From Zygnema cylindricum (taxonomy: Eukaryota; Streptophyta; Zygnematophyceae; Zygnematales; Zygnemataceae): DNA of 62,000 nt. Under the pieces are notes generated by a model, which was not told the DNA's origin, did no database searches, and worked only from the letters and a program-made list of their open reading frames with translations. The stretch is from contig JBBHKE010002720.1 in assembly GCA_037447655.1 (NCBI GenBank), positions 1 to 62,000 on the forward strand, given 5' to 3'. How positions within the stretch are numbered: the first letter of the stretch is position 1; every line of letters starts with the position of its first letter. Positions 31,606-43,465 of the stretch are shown one piece after another. The translations under genes were made by a program, and so were the position numbers.

Positions 31606-32797
31606 TGTTAAAATGTATGTATTTTCTAGGTCTGAATAAAAAAAAATCAATAAAAGGAAATCAGCAAAGGCAGCCTGCCTCTCGCACCACTCTCCAAACC
31701 CCCCAAACTTGTCGCAGTCAGTGAAGGTTGAAGAGGAAGCTAGAGCCATGGCTGCCAATACTGCCCACAGAGAGAGACAGGACAAGTTGTAGTATTTGGT
31801 AGGTTTACCAAAAGTTTCTTGACATACCCAAAACTTGATCGTGGTACCTGCTGTCCGTCAAGAATCCAGTAGCCTGTGGCTTTATCTTGGAGTCTAGGAC
31901 CAATGCTAAGACATATAGGGTATGATAAATATATAAACATGAACATTTAGACTAATTCATGTAACAGGATAGTAAGACATAGATACAGTTTGTATTGTAC
32001 CGACTACGGATTATCTCGAAACGCATATCGCGCATTTGTTTCAAATGTGAAACAAATAACGTGCAATTATTTAAATCACTAATTTTAAATGCCAATCTTC
32101 ATCGACCAGCCGTGGTCCGAGCCAGGATTTCGAAGTGGGCGACTTAGCGCTTTTGGGCACCACCACTCCGGATGACACGTGGCAGGATTCTGGGAGGATC
32201 ACGGGATCTTCGAAACGCGAGATGACAATTCCCGATGTGACAAATGTCACATTATGGCGATGTCGTACATGGACCATACAGAAATTACGCCGGTACCTGT
32301 ACTTTCTTGTACGAAACAGTCTTACGATTGGTCCGTACCATAGTACTAGGGGGCTTAGAGAGGGGTTTAAGGACTTATAATAATTTTGATAGGTAGCCCC
32401 CTCTCTCCCAGAAAGCACCTGTATAAATAGGCAAAATTTGCCATTTAATTACAACTAACTCAGTTGACCATTTTCAGTGGATTTTTTTGTTGCGGACTCA
32501 AAGGAGTCCAGGCTACACAATGGTGTAGTCAATCAAAGTGTTTGCCTGCCAGGGTGGCTGCATTTCTAAGGGAAAGTCAAAGTGGGGAATGTTATCTAAA
32601 ACTCATATTCTAACTTTGCATTCTGTGGTGGAACTGAGCACACAAAAAGTCTTGTTTCACAGGGGTGAAGTTGTAATGGGGTTCTTATTGTCAAGGGGTC
32701 AATCATTTGGGTTTATATAATCTTGGAGTTGACAGTATCTAGATAAGCTTCTTGTGAGCTGCCTACTTTGAGGACCAATGGAGGTCTCAGAGTTATA
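31606..32797 (+). mobile_element. Solo LTR (hairpin-LTR copia family) nested in another LTR
   Basis: Begins TGTTAAAATG, ends CAGAGTTATA. Flanked by ATTTT (31601-31605) and ATATT (32798-32802), a 5-bp duplication with one change. TATAAAT is near 32411. Leader hairpins are GGACTC/GAGTCC (32494-32509) and CTACAC/GTGTAG (32513-32528). Confidence 0.85.
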
Positions 32798-33349
32798 ATA
32801 TTCGGTCAGAGCCACACCAAGTGACACGTGGCGCTACCTCATTGGCTTCCAACATCTATTAAGAGCACCAGAACGAGTTTGGATATGACAAGCGTCAACT
32901 CTTTGGCCATGCCTTACAATGGCCGTCAAAAAGTACAACGGCACCAATACCTTTCTATACTTTACTGTGTTTTGATTAATGTCGTACTCTAGTAATAGAG
33001 GGTTTAGAGAGGGGTTTAGGACTTAGCCAAATTTTAGGTAGCCGCCTCTCTCCCAAAGTGCTTCTGTACAAAAGGTCATCTTTGACCATCCATAATTTAC
33101 TGCTCAGAGGAGCAAATTACTCGATTTTTTTTTGCTACTGACTCAAGGGAGTCTTGTATTCACAAGAGTGAGGCTGGTCAAAGTTAATACCTGTCACGGT
33201 GGCAGTTATTCTTGGTGAAAGAGAAAGGGGTCAGAGTTATCCTAGAGGCTTAGTATAAGCTGCATATTTTGAGGGCCTATGGAGGCCTCAGGGTTTCAAT
33301 GATAACCATGACCCACTATGATTCATCAATGAATATCTGACCCACTATG

Positions 33350-33640
33350 ATTGATCAAGGAATATCTCCCACTTGACTTGCCTCATCGCTGTGAGGACAA
33401 GACTCCTCTGAGTCAAACACAAAAAAAATCTCCAAATTTGCTCCCCTGTCTAAGACAGTAATTGTATATAGACGGCCTTTGAGAGAGGGATTCAAAAATA
33501 CTCTAATTCTAAACTACCTACTCTCACGGTCTGCTACTTAACCCTCAGCCAACGAGAGGACTCTAAAGTACTGCGAGCTATGTACAAAAATTTACTAGTC
33601 ACCACACAAATTGTACGGCAATTGTACGGTACCACTAAAA
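33350..33640 (-). mobile_element. Partial copia-family LTR (minus)
   Basis: Read on the minus strand it carries a TATA-like region, then hairpins GACTC/GAGTC (33401-33414) and CCTCA/TGAGG (33381-33396) in family order. Both ends are diverged. Confidence 0.55.
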
Positions 33641-34197
33641 ACGGTGTACCTTCCATATGCAACGCCATGGATGTGTTCTGTCCTCCTCCGCCGACCTTTG
33701 GCAACCTGTTAGGTGTCAATTTGTGGCTATTTCGGCGAAAGCCGCCAAAAGAGCCATTTCGGGCCATCGGTGTTCACGCGAACCATCCGCTCCCATATTT
33801 TCCTGAAATGTCGTCCATCCGATTAGTCGGCGCGCAGAATGTTCTTCGCGGCCTTCGTTCTCCGTCGGTTCTATGTTCACCAATTTACAAAGGGCCGATT
33901 TAAATGAATTATAGCTTTGTGAACGTAATAAGTATTTATTCAGCATTATATTTGCAACAATCTTCCACGACTTAGCGGATAAGGCGACGTCTATCTCTAC
34001 ATGTTTGAGGACCTAGGATGAAATCTAGGCTAAAAATTGCCTTTAGAGTGTATCGTCTACTGGCATCACAAAAAAATGCAAAGGTGGATAATAAATACAA
34101 GTGCCACGAAGGATAGCCCATCAGACAATGATGATGCAAACTGTAGTAGAATGTAGAGGTGGAGCATCCTATTCTGCGGTCATTTACCTACTCTACC
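33641..34197. other. Unassigned stretch
   Basis: No recognisable gene. A 107-codon plus-strand frame (33580-33903) and an overlapping minus-strand frame exist but neither matches a family I know. It contains several GTAC sites like the surrounding repeats. Confidence 0.5.
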
Positions 34198-34200
34198 TAA

Positions 34201-34878
34201 GGGTGTATCCCCTTGTAATCTTAATTTAGGGGAATTACTTTGTATTGTAGAGAAGATTCTGCGTACAGGTTTTTCAAGTGTCCCAATGTGCAAAAACAAA
34301 ATCGTTACTCGAGTTTGTGATAATTTTATACGCCGACAATGCCTATAATCATTGTAAACGTTTACAATATATATAATCGCCCTATATTTTTTTTAAATGC
34401 TTATCGCGTCGCGTATCTTTCCATGACACACTAGACGTACGACCTTCCACCATTGCAATGTTAATGATTGAAGACGATGCCTTTGCCTTTGCTCTTTATT
34501 CCGGTCTCTTTGAAATGTTGAGACCCCTTCAAAAAATAAATTAGTGTTGGATGCAAACGGACAAAAGTTAAATTGCGTACTTCTCTTTGTCAAAAACCAT
34601 TGAAATAGTTTGAAACGTGCGAAGGTGTTTTCCTATTTGTGTTCCGGTGATACTTTAACTTGAAACACCTGGCCGATATGTTTTCACGTAATTTTTGAAA
34701 ATGGCGTGGTAAGACGTGGTTGTGGGTCAAAAAGCACAAGACGATAAAATTTAATATGATGCAAAATGTACTTTTGTTTTTTTACTTTTTTTTCCAATGT
34801 AGTTTTATCAGTCAGGCGTTAAGTTTTTGACAAAAACCCTAGAAAAAAACCATTCGTTTGGCAAATCAGGGAGCACCC
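34201..34878. mobile_element. MITE v, family C relative, TSD TAA
   Basis: Ends GGGTGTATCCCC and, inverted, GGGTGCTCCC, flanked by TAA (34198-34200 and 34879-34881). It shares the block 'TTCAAGTGTCCCAATGTGC' with MITEs iii and iv. Diverged TIRs suggest an old copy. Confidence 0.65.
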
Positions 34879-35183
34879 TAAATTCTTCACGTTTTTCCAT
34901 GAAAACATCTATCCAAATCCGTAAAAATTGCTGCACGTTTTACTTGGTGATCGATGTCAATATCAAAATCAGTTGAAAATATCACAATTTGTACCCAGGC
35001 CTACGTGTTAACACCCAAAATAGGGCATGTGTGATCAGCCCTGTTTAAGGTGTGCCCCATGTGCGTTAAAGGTGGGTATTTTCTTGTTGTTTTTGTTTAG
35101 AATTGAATGTTCTACCAAGAGAATTATCGTTGGACGGAAAATGTGTAAAAACCGCAGTATAATTCAAGTCACCTTCAATCTTA

Positions 35184-35920
35184 GGTCATGGTTCCATCGA
35201 AAGGTCTCCATAATTATAAAGAAAGTACAACAATGATTGACATTGGGTAATGTCTTTAAATTTAATAATACTATTATCACTAGTTCGACTTAATAGAAGT
35301 TCATATTTTGTAAATTTCCATAGATTTTACAAACCAGCGATTTTCAATATGAAGTAGGTAGTATCTCACTATATCAATGTACAATATATGCCTACTATAT
35401 CATTGTATCACGAAAATTGCATTTTCTTTGTAGATACTCTATAGTTTTTAACGCCCGCTTTTTCAGCCTTGTCTTTTTGAAACGAAAACTCGACGCGTGG
35501 GAAACCAAGAATTTGAAGGGAAGAAAAAGAAGTGTGGAAGGGTATCTTTCATCAAAAACCTTTTGTTGGATTTTGGTGGATTCGCGGCCGCCTTGTTAGA
35601 AAGCACACGGCCTTTGCAAATTTTGAATTTCTTTGTTGTAGTCTATTGCCGCACTAGTCCATATCATCCTTATGTAACCATTCTACGCGTTTTCTTATAC
35701 GAAGTAGGACCAAAGGATTGTTTCGTGGATGAAGACCCAAATGTTGTTGAACAGTTTATGTTTTCCCTCGGATCCTTGGAGAATCAAATCAAACCTTTTG
35801 TAATGTTTATTTTAGAAAAAACAAAAAATAATTACAACGTGGTACGAAGATTTTTACAACATGCTTATGTGGTTCAAAAATTTGTAAACAACCTCACTTT
35901 TGCTTGATGGAACTCCATCT
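35184..35920. mobile_element. MITE, GTTCCATC-type TIR (family H), TSD TTA
   Basis: Left end GGTCATGGTTCCATCG, right end inverted AGATGGAGTTCCATCAAG, both flanked by TTA (35181-35183, 35921-35923). Length 737 bp, the same as the better-preserved copy at 42603-43339. It contains a 136-codon open frame (35497-35907) that is not similar to a known protein; a diverged relative lies near 44128-44450, so I read it as repeat interior. Confidence 0.55.
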
Positions 35921-35923
35921 TTA

Positions 35924-36346
35924 GGTTGCGTCCCCATCTGCCAAAGTAGGGTTTTTTTTGTCGTTTTATCAAAGTCGTAGCACTGTATCAATCAAATCTA
36001 CGCACGTATGAAACAAGGAAAAGATTAATTACAACTTGTGTCATTTTCAAACTTAGAATGTACTACATTTTGTCGTCTTGTGTTTTTCGACACACGGCCA
36101 CGTCATACCACTTCATTTTCAAACTTTACTATGAAAATTTTTGGAGATGTATTTAAAGAAAAGTATCACCAAACTGAAACGAGGAAAACTCCTTTACCCT
36201 TCTCATACGACTTCAAAAGTTTTCTACGAGGAGAAGTACACGATTAGTTTTGTTTTTGTTTGCATCCAGTACTATTTTTTCTTTTGCAAGAGCCTCAAGA
36301 AGTTAATGTCCTTTCACGGCGACCAAATAGGAGAAGCAAAGGCAAA
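35924..36346 (-). mobile_element. Truncated family C MITE (reverse orientation)
   Basis: Begins GGTTGCGTCCCCATCTG directly after the TTA shared with the preceding MITE. Its interior matches the reverse complement of MITE v (TTTGCATCCA, GGCAAAGGC). It is cut at the next family member. Confidence 0.5.
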
Positions 36347-36352
36347 GGCTAA

Positions 36353-36540
36353 GGGTACGTTGCCATGTAATCGAAACGTAGTCTTGTTACTTTGTTTTTT
36401 AGTGAAGATTCTCCATAGTACTTTTCAAAGTGTTCCGATGTGCGAAAACGAAATTGTTACTTAACGGTCTTCCATTACGCGGTCGCAGTAAACATACGGA
36501 TACGTTTAGTCCACCTTGAAAGAAGTAAGACACACAAAAA
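36353..36540 (+). mobile_element. Two joined MITE 5' fragments
   Basis: 36353-36465 is the 5' end of a family C element (GGGTACGTTGCCATGTAATC, then TACTTTTCAAAGTGT). It is joined at 36466 to the 5' end of a family H element (GGTCTTCCATTACGCGGTCGC), like MITE ii's start. Both are truncated on their right. Confidence 0.5.
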
Positions 36541-36559
36541 TGTAGAAGATACACCAAAA

Positions 36560-36965
36560 AAAAAATTTCCGTACATAAAGTACGGCGGCTGTCGTACTTT
36601 GTATGTACATTATGTAGTGTATAGTAATTTGATTGGTCTAGAAGGGCTATGAGTAGGTTCTTAGGACTTAGACATTTTTTTTGAAAGCCCTCTCTCCCAG
36701 AGGCCATCTGTATAAATTCGTTGTCTTTGAACAGTCATAACTTAATGCTCAGGTGAGCAAATTCAGTGATTTTTTTTGCTGCTGACTCCTTTTGCTGCGG
36801 ACTCAGGGGAGTCCAGGCTACACATGGTGTAGTCGATCAGAGTTTTTGCGTGCCAGGGTGGCACTTATTCATTGCCAAAGTCAAAAGTGCAAATATTATC
36901 CCAGAGGCTTCATATAAGATGGACATTCTGTGTACCAATGGAGGTCGCAGAATTACAATTTACAC
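36560..36965 (+). mobile_element. Partial copia-family LTR (3' half)
   Basis: TATAAAT is near 36712. Three leader hairpins are perfectly paired: TGCTCA/TGAGCA (36746-36759), GGACTC/GAGTCC (36799-36814) and CTACAC/GTGTAG (36818-36832). It ends in the family block CCAATGGAGGTCGCAGAATTACA. Confidence 0.7.
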
Positions 36966-39020
36966 GAAAGTAGCACCAGCGTTAAAAACATGAAAATCCC
37001 TTCACATGATTTCGAAATTGTAGCACAAGGGGAGGGGAAGTGGGGGTAAGGTAGGACGAGAAGTAGGGCAAAACGCCCTGTCAAAAGAGCAAAAGGCACT
37101 TGAGGATCGAAAAGGTTGCAGGAGTCTCCTACCCTGCTCAATCTATCTATCTCAAGAGCAAAATAAAAAAATTAGGTCTTAAACAAAGGGGGCAACCTAA
37201 CACATGAATGTCATCGGATAGATTAGGGTTTTGAAAACCGAAAGGGGGAGTAACGGAATAAAGGAAAGAGGAATATAGTAAAGTGACCAAACAACACACT
37301 TGGACGGTTGAATGGAAAGGCTAAGAATAAGGTTTTAAAAACATAGTCGCGAGATTTGTCAGAAGAATATTTAGGTGAAGCAAGGCCAAAACCCCCATTC
37401 ATTTCCCACGTTCAACAGTAGAATCAAACATGTTTAGGTCAAGGAAAAATAAGACAAAAGTAAAAAGGTACAAAAACAATCGTTGTCTTCTCTGTTGCAT
37501 GTGAAATCATTATCCATGTATTTACAAAACATGAAAAAACAAAAATGCCAAAAACAAGAATGATAAATGAAATTCATTGGATGTCAAATTTTTAATGTTT
37601 GTTCCAAGTTTGTCATTACAAGATATCAAAAAATGTCCTGTTCGACATTACAACATAAGGGGAAACCGAGTTCAAATATGAAATAAAAAAACCAAAAGCG
37701 ACCACATTCAGAGAAAAAAAATGTCGTGATGAAATCAAATGAAAGGGAAAGTGACAGGTTGGACTTTCCCACAACTTTTGCAGATGTAAATCAATTTTAT
37801 AATTTCTTGTACGATTACTGATCCTCGTCCAACTGTGGATCTCTAGGAATAAAAATCAGCACAAAAAGTGTACTGTTTTAGTTCGTAGTGTATCAAATCC
37901 TTTTAAAAACCACACTATATTCGGCATTCATGAAAATTATCGAATCCCGTAATGTCCACTCTATAGAACCTGAAAACGGTTCAATTTCTCATTTTAAATG
38001 GTTTGGAAATCGGTTCAAAAATTCATATTCACTGGTTAAGAAATAAAATTGTATGGACAGTAATTTCAGCGATTTCAAGCAGGGGTGTTATTAGCATTAT
38101 TTCGTCATGGTGCTGTATTAATAATAAAATCAGTATTATAATAATAATAAAATCAGTGTTATAATAATTATAAAATCACCAGCTTAGTTCTCCATAGACC
38201 TACTTCCAAACCTTTCTACAAGACACTCAAAACCTTCATACTTTTTCAAGATTTTGAAACCCTTAGGTGGAACAATAACAACCCCGTCAAACTGAACCAC
38301 ACCTTAAATATTTTTAAGTTCAATAGGGCTTAGTTTGATTTAATTTGACATTTGTGGCCTTTTCAAGAGTGACTCTGACAACATCCTTCAAAAACACATA
38401 ATTTTATGGTAGCACGGGTCCATCTTAGTGTTATTGATTCCTATTTAGTTTTGTGTGACTGGTTTAACCAGTTAAAAAAAGTACATTACGAAAAAAAAGC
38501 AATTATTTTGGCTCAAGAGCGCAAAATACAACAGGCGACAAATTATTGTTATTAACATTAATAACGATTCACGATGTATAGTCAACAGTTAGCCTTCTCT
38601 GGAGTACATCGAGATGCCTACATAGCATGTCCCCTCCTCACAAAGGGGGAAGAGACAAAAAAAGTCCTCCAAATGTATCATATCCTCATGGTCATGCCCA
38701 TGTTACGCATTAAATTGTTCCATATAAGGCCAAATCTCCTTATACAAAGAAACAACATGAGAATCGAATACACGGAGCAGAAAACCCTCCGAGACTCGGC
38801 ACTAACATGAAGAAGACAAAGAGACACGATCGGGAAAAGACAAAGAGACTTTATCGTACCGTTTGATTGCCGACAGATGCCATTCACACATGGGAATGCA
38901 CAACATGCCACTTGACATGTCACCAACCTAAGAAAGAAAATGAATGCCAAAAATGCCTCGAGGATTTGTTTAGGAAGAAGTCTCATTTCCCACACTCTAT
39001 ATCTTTCTTCCACTAAATTA
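36966..39020. other. A+T-rich stretch without recognised genes
   Basis: No coding match, LTR end or TIR could be supported. A short AATAATAAAATCAGTRTTAT-like duplication occurs at about 38120-38175. Confidence 0.5.
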
Positions 39021-39027
39021 AACGAAT

Positions 39028-39040
39028 CACACACACACAA

Positions 39041-39071
<31 letters not shown>

Positions 39072-39078
39072 CACACAC
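39028..39078. repeat. (CA)n microsatellite
   Basis: CA dinucleotides with occasional CAA, passing into a TATG/TATA-rich tail to about 39125. Confidence 0.95.
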
Positions 39079-39159
39079 GTATATGCATATGTATATACAT
39101 ATTTATACATGTGTATAGATGTATATGAATCCCTGCCTCGTATGAAAAATCCTCTCCCA

Positions 39160-39305
39160 CTTTCCCATTTATTTCCCATTTTTCCCGTTCTTCCCATTTT
39201 TTTCAGTTTTTCACATTCTCCTGTTTTCCCCGTTTTCTCGTTTTCCCCGTTTTTCCTATTTTTCCCGTTTTCCGTTTTTCCCGTTTTTTTCCGTTTTCTC
39301 CATTT
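39160..39305. repeat. Pyrimidine-rich repeat (TTTTCCCRTTTT-like)
   Basis: Degenerate tandem TTCCC/TTTTT units; strongly strand-asymmetric pyrimidine tract. Confidence 0.8.
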
Positions 39306-39521
39306 ATACCGGCAACGTTATCCATCCCCATTTCCAACAAACATACACGGCTGCCCCGGCGAAACTAATACCGAGAAGAAAAGGCAAACCAAAACAACCG
39401 AGTTCAATCTCCCACGTATGGTCATTTTCCTCGAGTGTTGGAATGCAGGATTGACAGCAGTGATCTATACTACAATATGTACATCTCAGTCCATTTTTCC
39501 GAGATTTCGGTTCCATTTTTG

Positions 39522-39531
39522 NNNNNNNNNN
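39522..39531. other. Assembly gap (10 N)
   Basis: Ten undetermined bases. Confidence 1.
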
Positions 39532-39659
39532 CGCAAAAGCTTTTATTTTATAATAAGAAGTAAACATTATTTTTTTTAAAATGTTGTAAGAACAGCCCAG
39601 GTGTAGGTGATAGAAGCTCCAAAATCTGGGACAAAAAAAATCCCAACGCCCTTTAGTAG

Positions 39660-39790
39660 ATGAAATCCCAAACAACATCCCAAAGAAAAGTCCAAAAAGA
39701 ATCCCAAAAAAATCCCACAGAAAATCCCAAAGAAAATATTAGAAAACTCCCAAAAAAAATCCCAAAAAAGTCCCAAATAGAATGCCGTAA
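39660..39790. repeat. AAATCCCAAA-type degenerate tandem repeat
   Basis: Repeated ATCCCAAA units at irregular 9-15 bp spacing, grading into the CCCTAAA-rich stretch that follows. Confidence 0.8.
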
Positions 39791-39809
39791 AAATCCCAAA
39801 GAGAGAAGA

Positions 39810-40068
39810 AACCCTAAAAGAAACATTAAAAGAAATTATAATGAAACCCTGAAAAAAACCCTCAAACTTTTTTAAAAGAAACCCTAAAGGGAACCCTAAA
39901 AGAAACCCTAAAAATGCCGTAAGATAAACCCTGAAAAAACCCTAAAAAAAACCCTCAAAAGATTATAAAAGAAACCCTAAAAGACACCCTAAAAAAACCC
40001 TAAGAAAAACCTGAAAAGAAACCCTACAACAAACCCTAAAGTAGATGATTTCCCGCAACCCTAAAAAA
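39810..40068. repeat. Interstitial telomere-like repeat (CCCTAAA-rich)
   Basis: Many AACCCTAAA phrases separated by A-rich or GA bases. The plant-type telomere unit is TTTAGGG. Spacing is irregular, so this is a degenerate interstitial array rather than a true telomere. Confidence 0.7.
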
Positions 40069-40079
40069 AACAGGGTCTA

Positions 40080-41420
40080 AAACCTCGAAGATAGTGGATG
40101 TGGACCCGACAAGAATGTTGTAAAATTTTTTTTATTACAAATGAAGAATAATATTTTATTTTCGAAAACGCACGCCATGGTAAAACCGTTAAAGTACAAA
40201 TCACGATTGCATATTATGGTTGCATGTTTTTTTTTTACTACAAATGCTTTCTTTTCGTGTATATTTTTGTAGAAGAATATGTCGACGGTCACGCGTGGAA
40301 GATGAAAGAAAACGGATTCAAAAAAAAGATTGGCGGGAATTTTTAAAATTAGACGCAGCTTCCATGCAGTTTCGTTCCACTTGCATTTTATTCGTATAGT
40401 ATTAAAAATAAAATGCATTCATATTTTTAACACACCTCATGCGTACATCGAAAAATTTACATCAACGTGTAAGGACAAGCTCATCAGTGAATAATCGGCC
40501 ACGTGTACAAGCGCAGGTTCAAAACTTGCTAAATGTAAGCTTTTGTCATAATCATTTTGTCGTTGCGTCGGTAATGGCGTCTTCCTTGAATTTTCGCATT
40601 CAACTGTTGAAGAATTTATGGCGGCTTCTTTTCGAAAATTTGAAGAAGACGCCCGTATACATTTTGAACTTACGCCGCTCAAATAGTGTGATGCCACAAC
40701 GTCTCTTTTTGGAAATGTCCGTAGACGTCACGATATTTTCCCTTACATTCCGTGTACATTCTGTTCAGTTTACTCCAGTTTACTCAACAGAAAGTGCGAG
40801 AAAGAGCATCGAATCTTTTCCGTACAGTTACCGTGATTTGTCTATTGGTTTCCGTAAACTTGAAGTTTCAATTTACAGTAGACGTTTTTTTGCGATTTTT
40901 TGAAAAGTAACGTACAATACGGAGAGACTGGAAAAAAGGAAAAAAACGCGCGTATTGAACAACTAGGTTTTCAACTAAACCATAGGGGTACCAAACGTAC
41001 GGATTTTCACTTTTTTACGAAAATGCGTTAATTTTTTAAGATTTTGAAATTTTCGTAAAATTCGTAGCTTTCGTGTACGGATTTAATGTACGAAAAATGT
41101 ACGAAAAATGTACGGAATTTTCAAAAAAAGTTTAAAAAGTACACCGTGAATCGATGTAAAAGTTAAGTAATTGATACGCGCTCCCATGTTTTTAGGGTAG
41201 CCGCGATACTCAGTGTTCACATATTCGACGCCTGAACATGTGGGAACAAGTTAGCGCGATTTTATTTCGTCTTTATGACTTTGAAATCAAATCTGAGTAC
41301 GCTTTTCCGCGCGACGCACTCAATTTTCCCTGTCGACGCCATTATCTGACACTTATTTTGAACATCTGTACGAAATGATGTGAAATTATAGTACGGAATG
41401 ACACATTTCGTGCATTACAC
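40080..41420. other. Unassigned stretch with a 154-codon frame
   Basis: The plus-strand frame 40439-40903 has no match to a known family; its composition (many GTAC sites, Phe/Ser/Arg-rich) resembles MITE interiors nearby. I do not call it a gene. Confidence 0.35.
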
Positions 41421-41432
41421 CACTATACAGTA

Positions 41433-41631
41433 CACCGCGCATCGTTATTAGCGTTGAGAAATTATTAGTGTAAAGAAAAAATTAGCGTCATTCATTCTAA
41501 TTTAGTGCCAGGAGACGTGGCAGATTATGGTCCACGACCTTAAATAGTGTAGTTTATTCTATTTAAGGTATTAATGTCAAAATTTTGGGGTGCCGATATA
41601 GAGTTCATAACGCTAATAACGATTCGCGGTG
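41433..41631 (+). mobile_element. MITE family T, 199 bp, TSD TA
   Basis: Ends CACCGCGCATCGTTATTAGCG and, inverted, CACCGCGAATCGTTATTAGCG, with TA on both sides. It is the reverse-orientation twin of 43466-43664, which has the same length. Confidence 0.85.
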
Positions 41632-42157
41632 TACTGTATTGTACAATACCCAGCGAATCGTAATTAAAGTTATGTACGCTAATTTCGTCACCCCAAATTT
41701 TGACTCTATCACTATAAATAAAGTACATTATTCTAAATTATTCTTTACGTTATTTAAGGTTTTTTTTTGAATGAGCGTTAATCACTCTAATACAGTGTCG
41801 TTTTCAATAGTGTGGCGTACGGTCAGTGTTTGACCGTGCAAAACTGTACTTTATAAAGTAAAAAAGTACAAATAATGATTTAGTACAGGCCGTTTTCATG
41901 TAGCTGCGTTTTAACAAACTGCATAATGCAAACGTCATAATGACGTGAAACTGTACGTTCTATCTGATTCTGTACTTGTACTTAATTTAAAGTGGATATA
42001 TTTAGCGCCCAAATCATAGTTATTGAAAAAATTAGAGTTAATTTCCTTTTTGAAAAAGTTCTATCTCACAAATTAGAGTTGATATCTCTAATCATTTTTT
42101 TTACCTTTTTCCCTCTAATTTTTTCTTTACTCTAATTACGATGCGCAATGTACTGTA

Positions 42158-43458
42158 CACCGCCAATAGGTATTAGCGTATTGAACGCTAATTTGGTCCC
42201 GCTTTTTTTTTTCCAAATTCTTAAATAGCATAAATTATTATGTTTTTTCCTTTACGCCATTTAGGGTTTTTTGTCCAACTAGCGTAAAAACGAAAGTACG
42301 GTATAATTTAAATAGTGTGGTGTATGGTAAGTGCCAGACTGTACAAAATTGTACCTTTTTAAGTTAAAAAGTGTAATTAACGAGTTTTAGTTACCGCTGA
42401 CGTATGAGATTATGCCCTCTAAAAAGGGGATGAAATTGGGCTGTCAAATATCATGTTCGCACGTATTCCTCCAACAACCACGTTTCAACTGTGTGAACGT
42501 ACGATTTGTGTACGGTTTCTTTGATTTTGTATAAGTACCTATATTAGTGAAAGCATGTTTGCGACCGACATATATTTTTTTCAAAGACCCAAATTAGCAT
42601 TAGAGTGACGTTCCATCATGCGAAAAGTGGCGTAGTTTACAGAAATTCACGACCCTCCGTACCAAATCGTACCGCCTATTTTGTTTTTGCACGAAAAACA
42701 ACATTACAGAGAATCTTGCCGATACTCTCCGAAGGTCTTAGAGGTAATTTTGGCCGTCGGATGTTAATCTGCGAGGAGTTCGCTTCATTTTTTTCTGTAG
42801 CTGTCAACCCACCTCGAGGAGGTGGGTTGGCAGATACAGAAAAAAAAAATCGTGACACGCTGGACGATTAAGCTACGTGTCATGAAGGAAAACCAACGAA
42901 AAATCTTAAGATTTGCACATGACACGCGCTTTCCAAAATACAACCGAAAATAAAAACGAAATTTTGTAACATTCCCTCGTCACGTTGCTTTCGGTAACTT
43001 TTGTTCGTCACACTATTTCTATCAAAGGACTTTCGTTATGTTCAAAAACCGAAACCCTAAAAAATGAGTTGGCGTACAGACTAGCGTTTGCAAAAAGTAT
43101 AAAAGTTTTGTTGTATTATTACTTCGTACGAAGGTACACGATACGAAAGTGAATATTTGAAGCTAAGTTTGTCGGTGCTAAAAATCTGAAAGATATTCAA
43201 TAGCGGATCGTAGCTTGCGTGGCGCCAGTCAATTTAAAAAACGTGGCTTACAGACTCTACGTGATGGAACATCGACTCAATCGACCCGGTCTGTAGAGTT
43301 TTCCGTACAATTGCAGAAACGTATGATGGAACTTCACCCTTAGTAAACAATTAGAATGTATGTTTTTTTTGAAAATTTTCAAATTCCTAATTAGCGTAAA
43401 TCACTGTAATTATTCCTATACACTAAAGAAACCTATACGCTAATAGCGATTGGCGGTG
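42158..43458. mobile_element. MITE family T (subfamily of 9635), interrupted by a family H MITE
   Basis: Left end CACCGCCAATAGGTATTAGCG, right end inverted CACCGCCAATCGCTATTAGCG, flanked by TA. The stretch GTATTGAACGCTAATTTGG is shared with 9635-9851. A 737-bp element is inserted at TTA (42600-42602). Confidence 0.75.
42603..43339. mobile_element. MITE family H, 737 bp, TSD TTA
   Basis: Ends GAGTGACGTTCCATCATGCG and, inverted, GGGTGAAGTTCCATCATACG. TTA lies on both sides (42600-42602, 43340-43342). A central inverted repeat (42801-42833) has the core AACCCACCTC/GAGGTGGGTT. Confidence 0.85.
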
Positions 43459-43465
43459 TACAGTA

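Larger units (their letters stand above)
31088..33298 (+). mobile_element. 3' LTR of the outer copia element, split by a solo LTR
   Basis: Starts TGTAGAAATTG just after a purine-rich stretch and ends GGGTTTCA. LTR sequence is 31088-31605 and 32803-33298, about 1.0 kb. The leader part has TGCTC/GAGCA (33101-33114) and GACTC/GAGTC (33140-33153) hairpins. The first part carries an antisense tRNA-like segment (31301-31395). The 5' LTR is not in the window. Confidence 0.8.

Noticed and set aside
35497-35907. 136-codon open frame as a host gene
   Set aside because: It lies wholly inside a MITE with TTA duplications, and a diverged relative at 44.1-44.45 kb is not open in the same frame.
39028-39160. 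Val/Cys-repeat protein on the minus strand
   Set aside because: It is translation of a CA microsatellite.
40439-40903. 154-codon frame as a gene
   Set aside because: No family match and composition like nearby repeat interiors; not supported beyond length.
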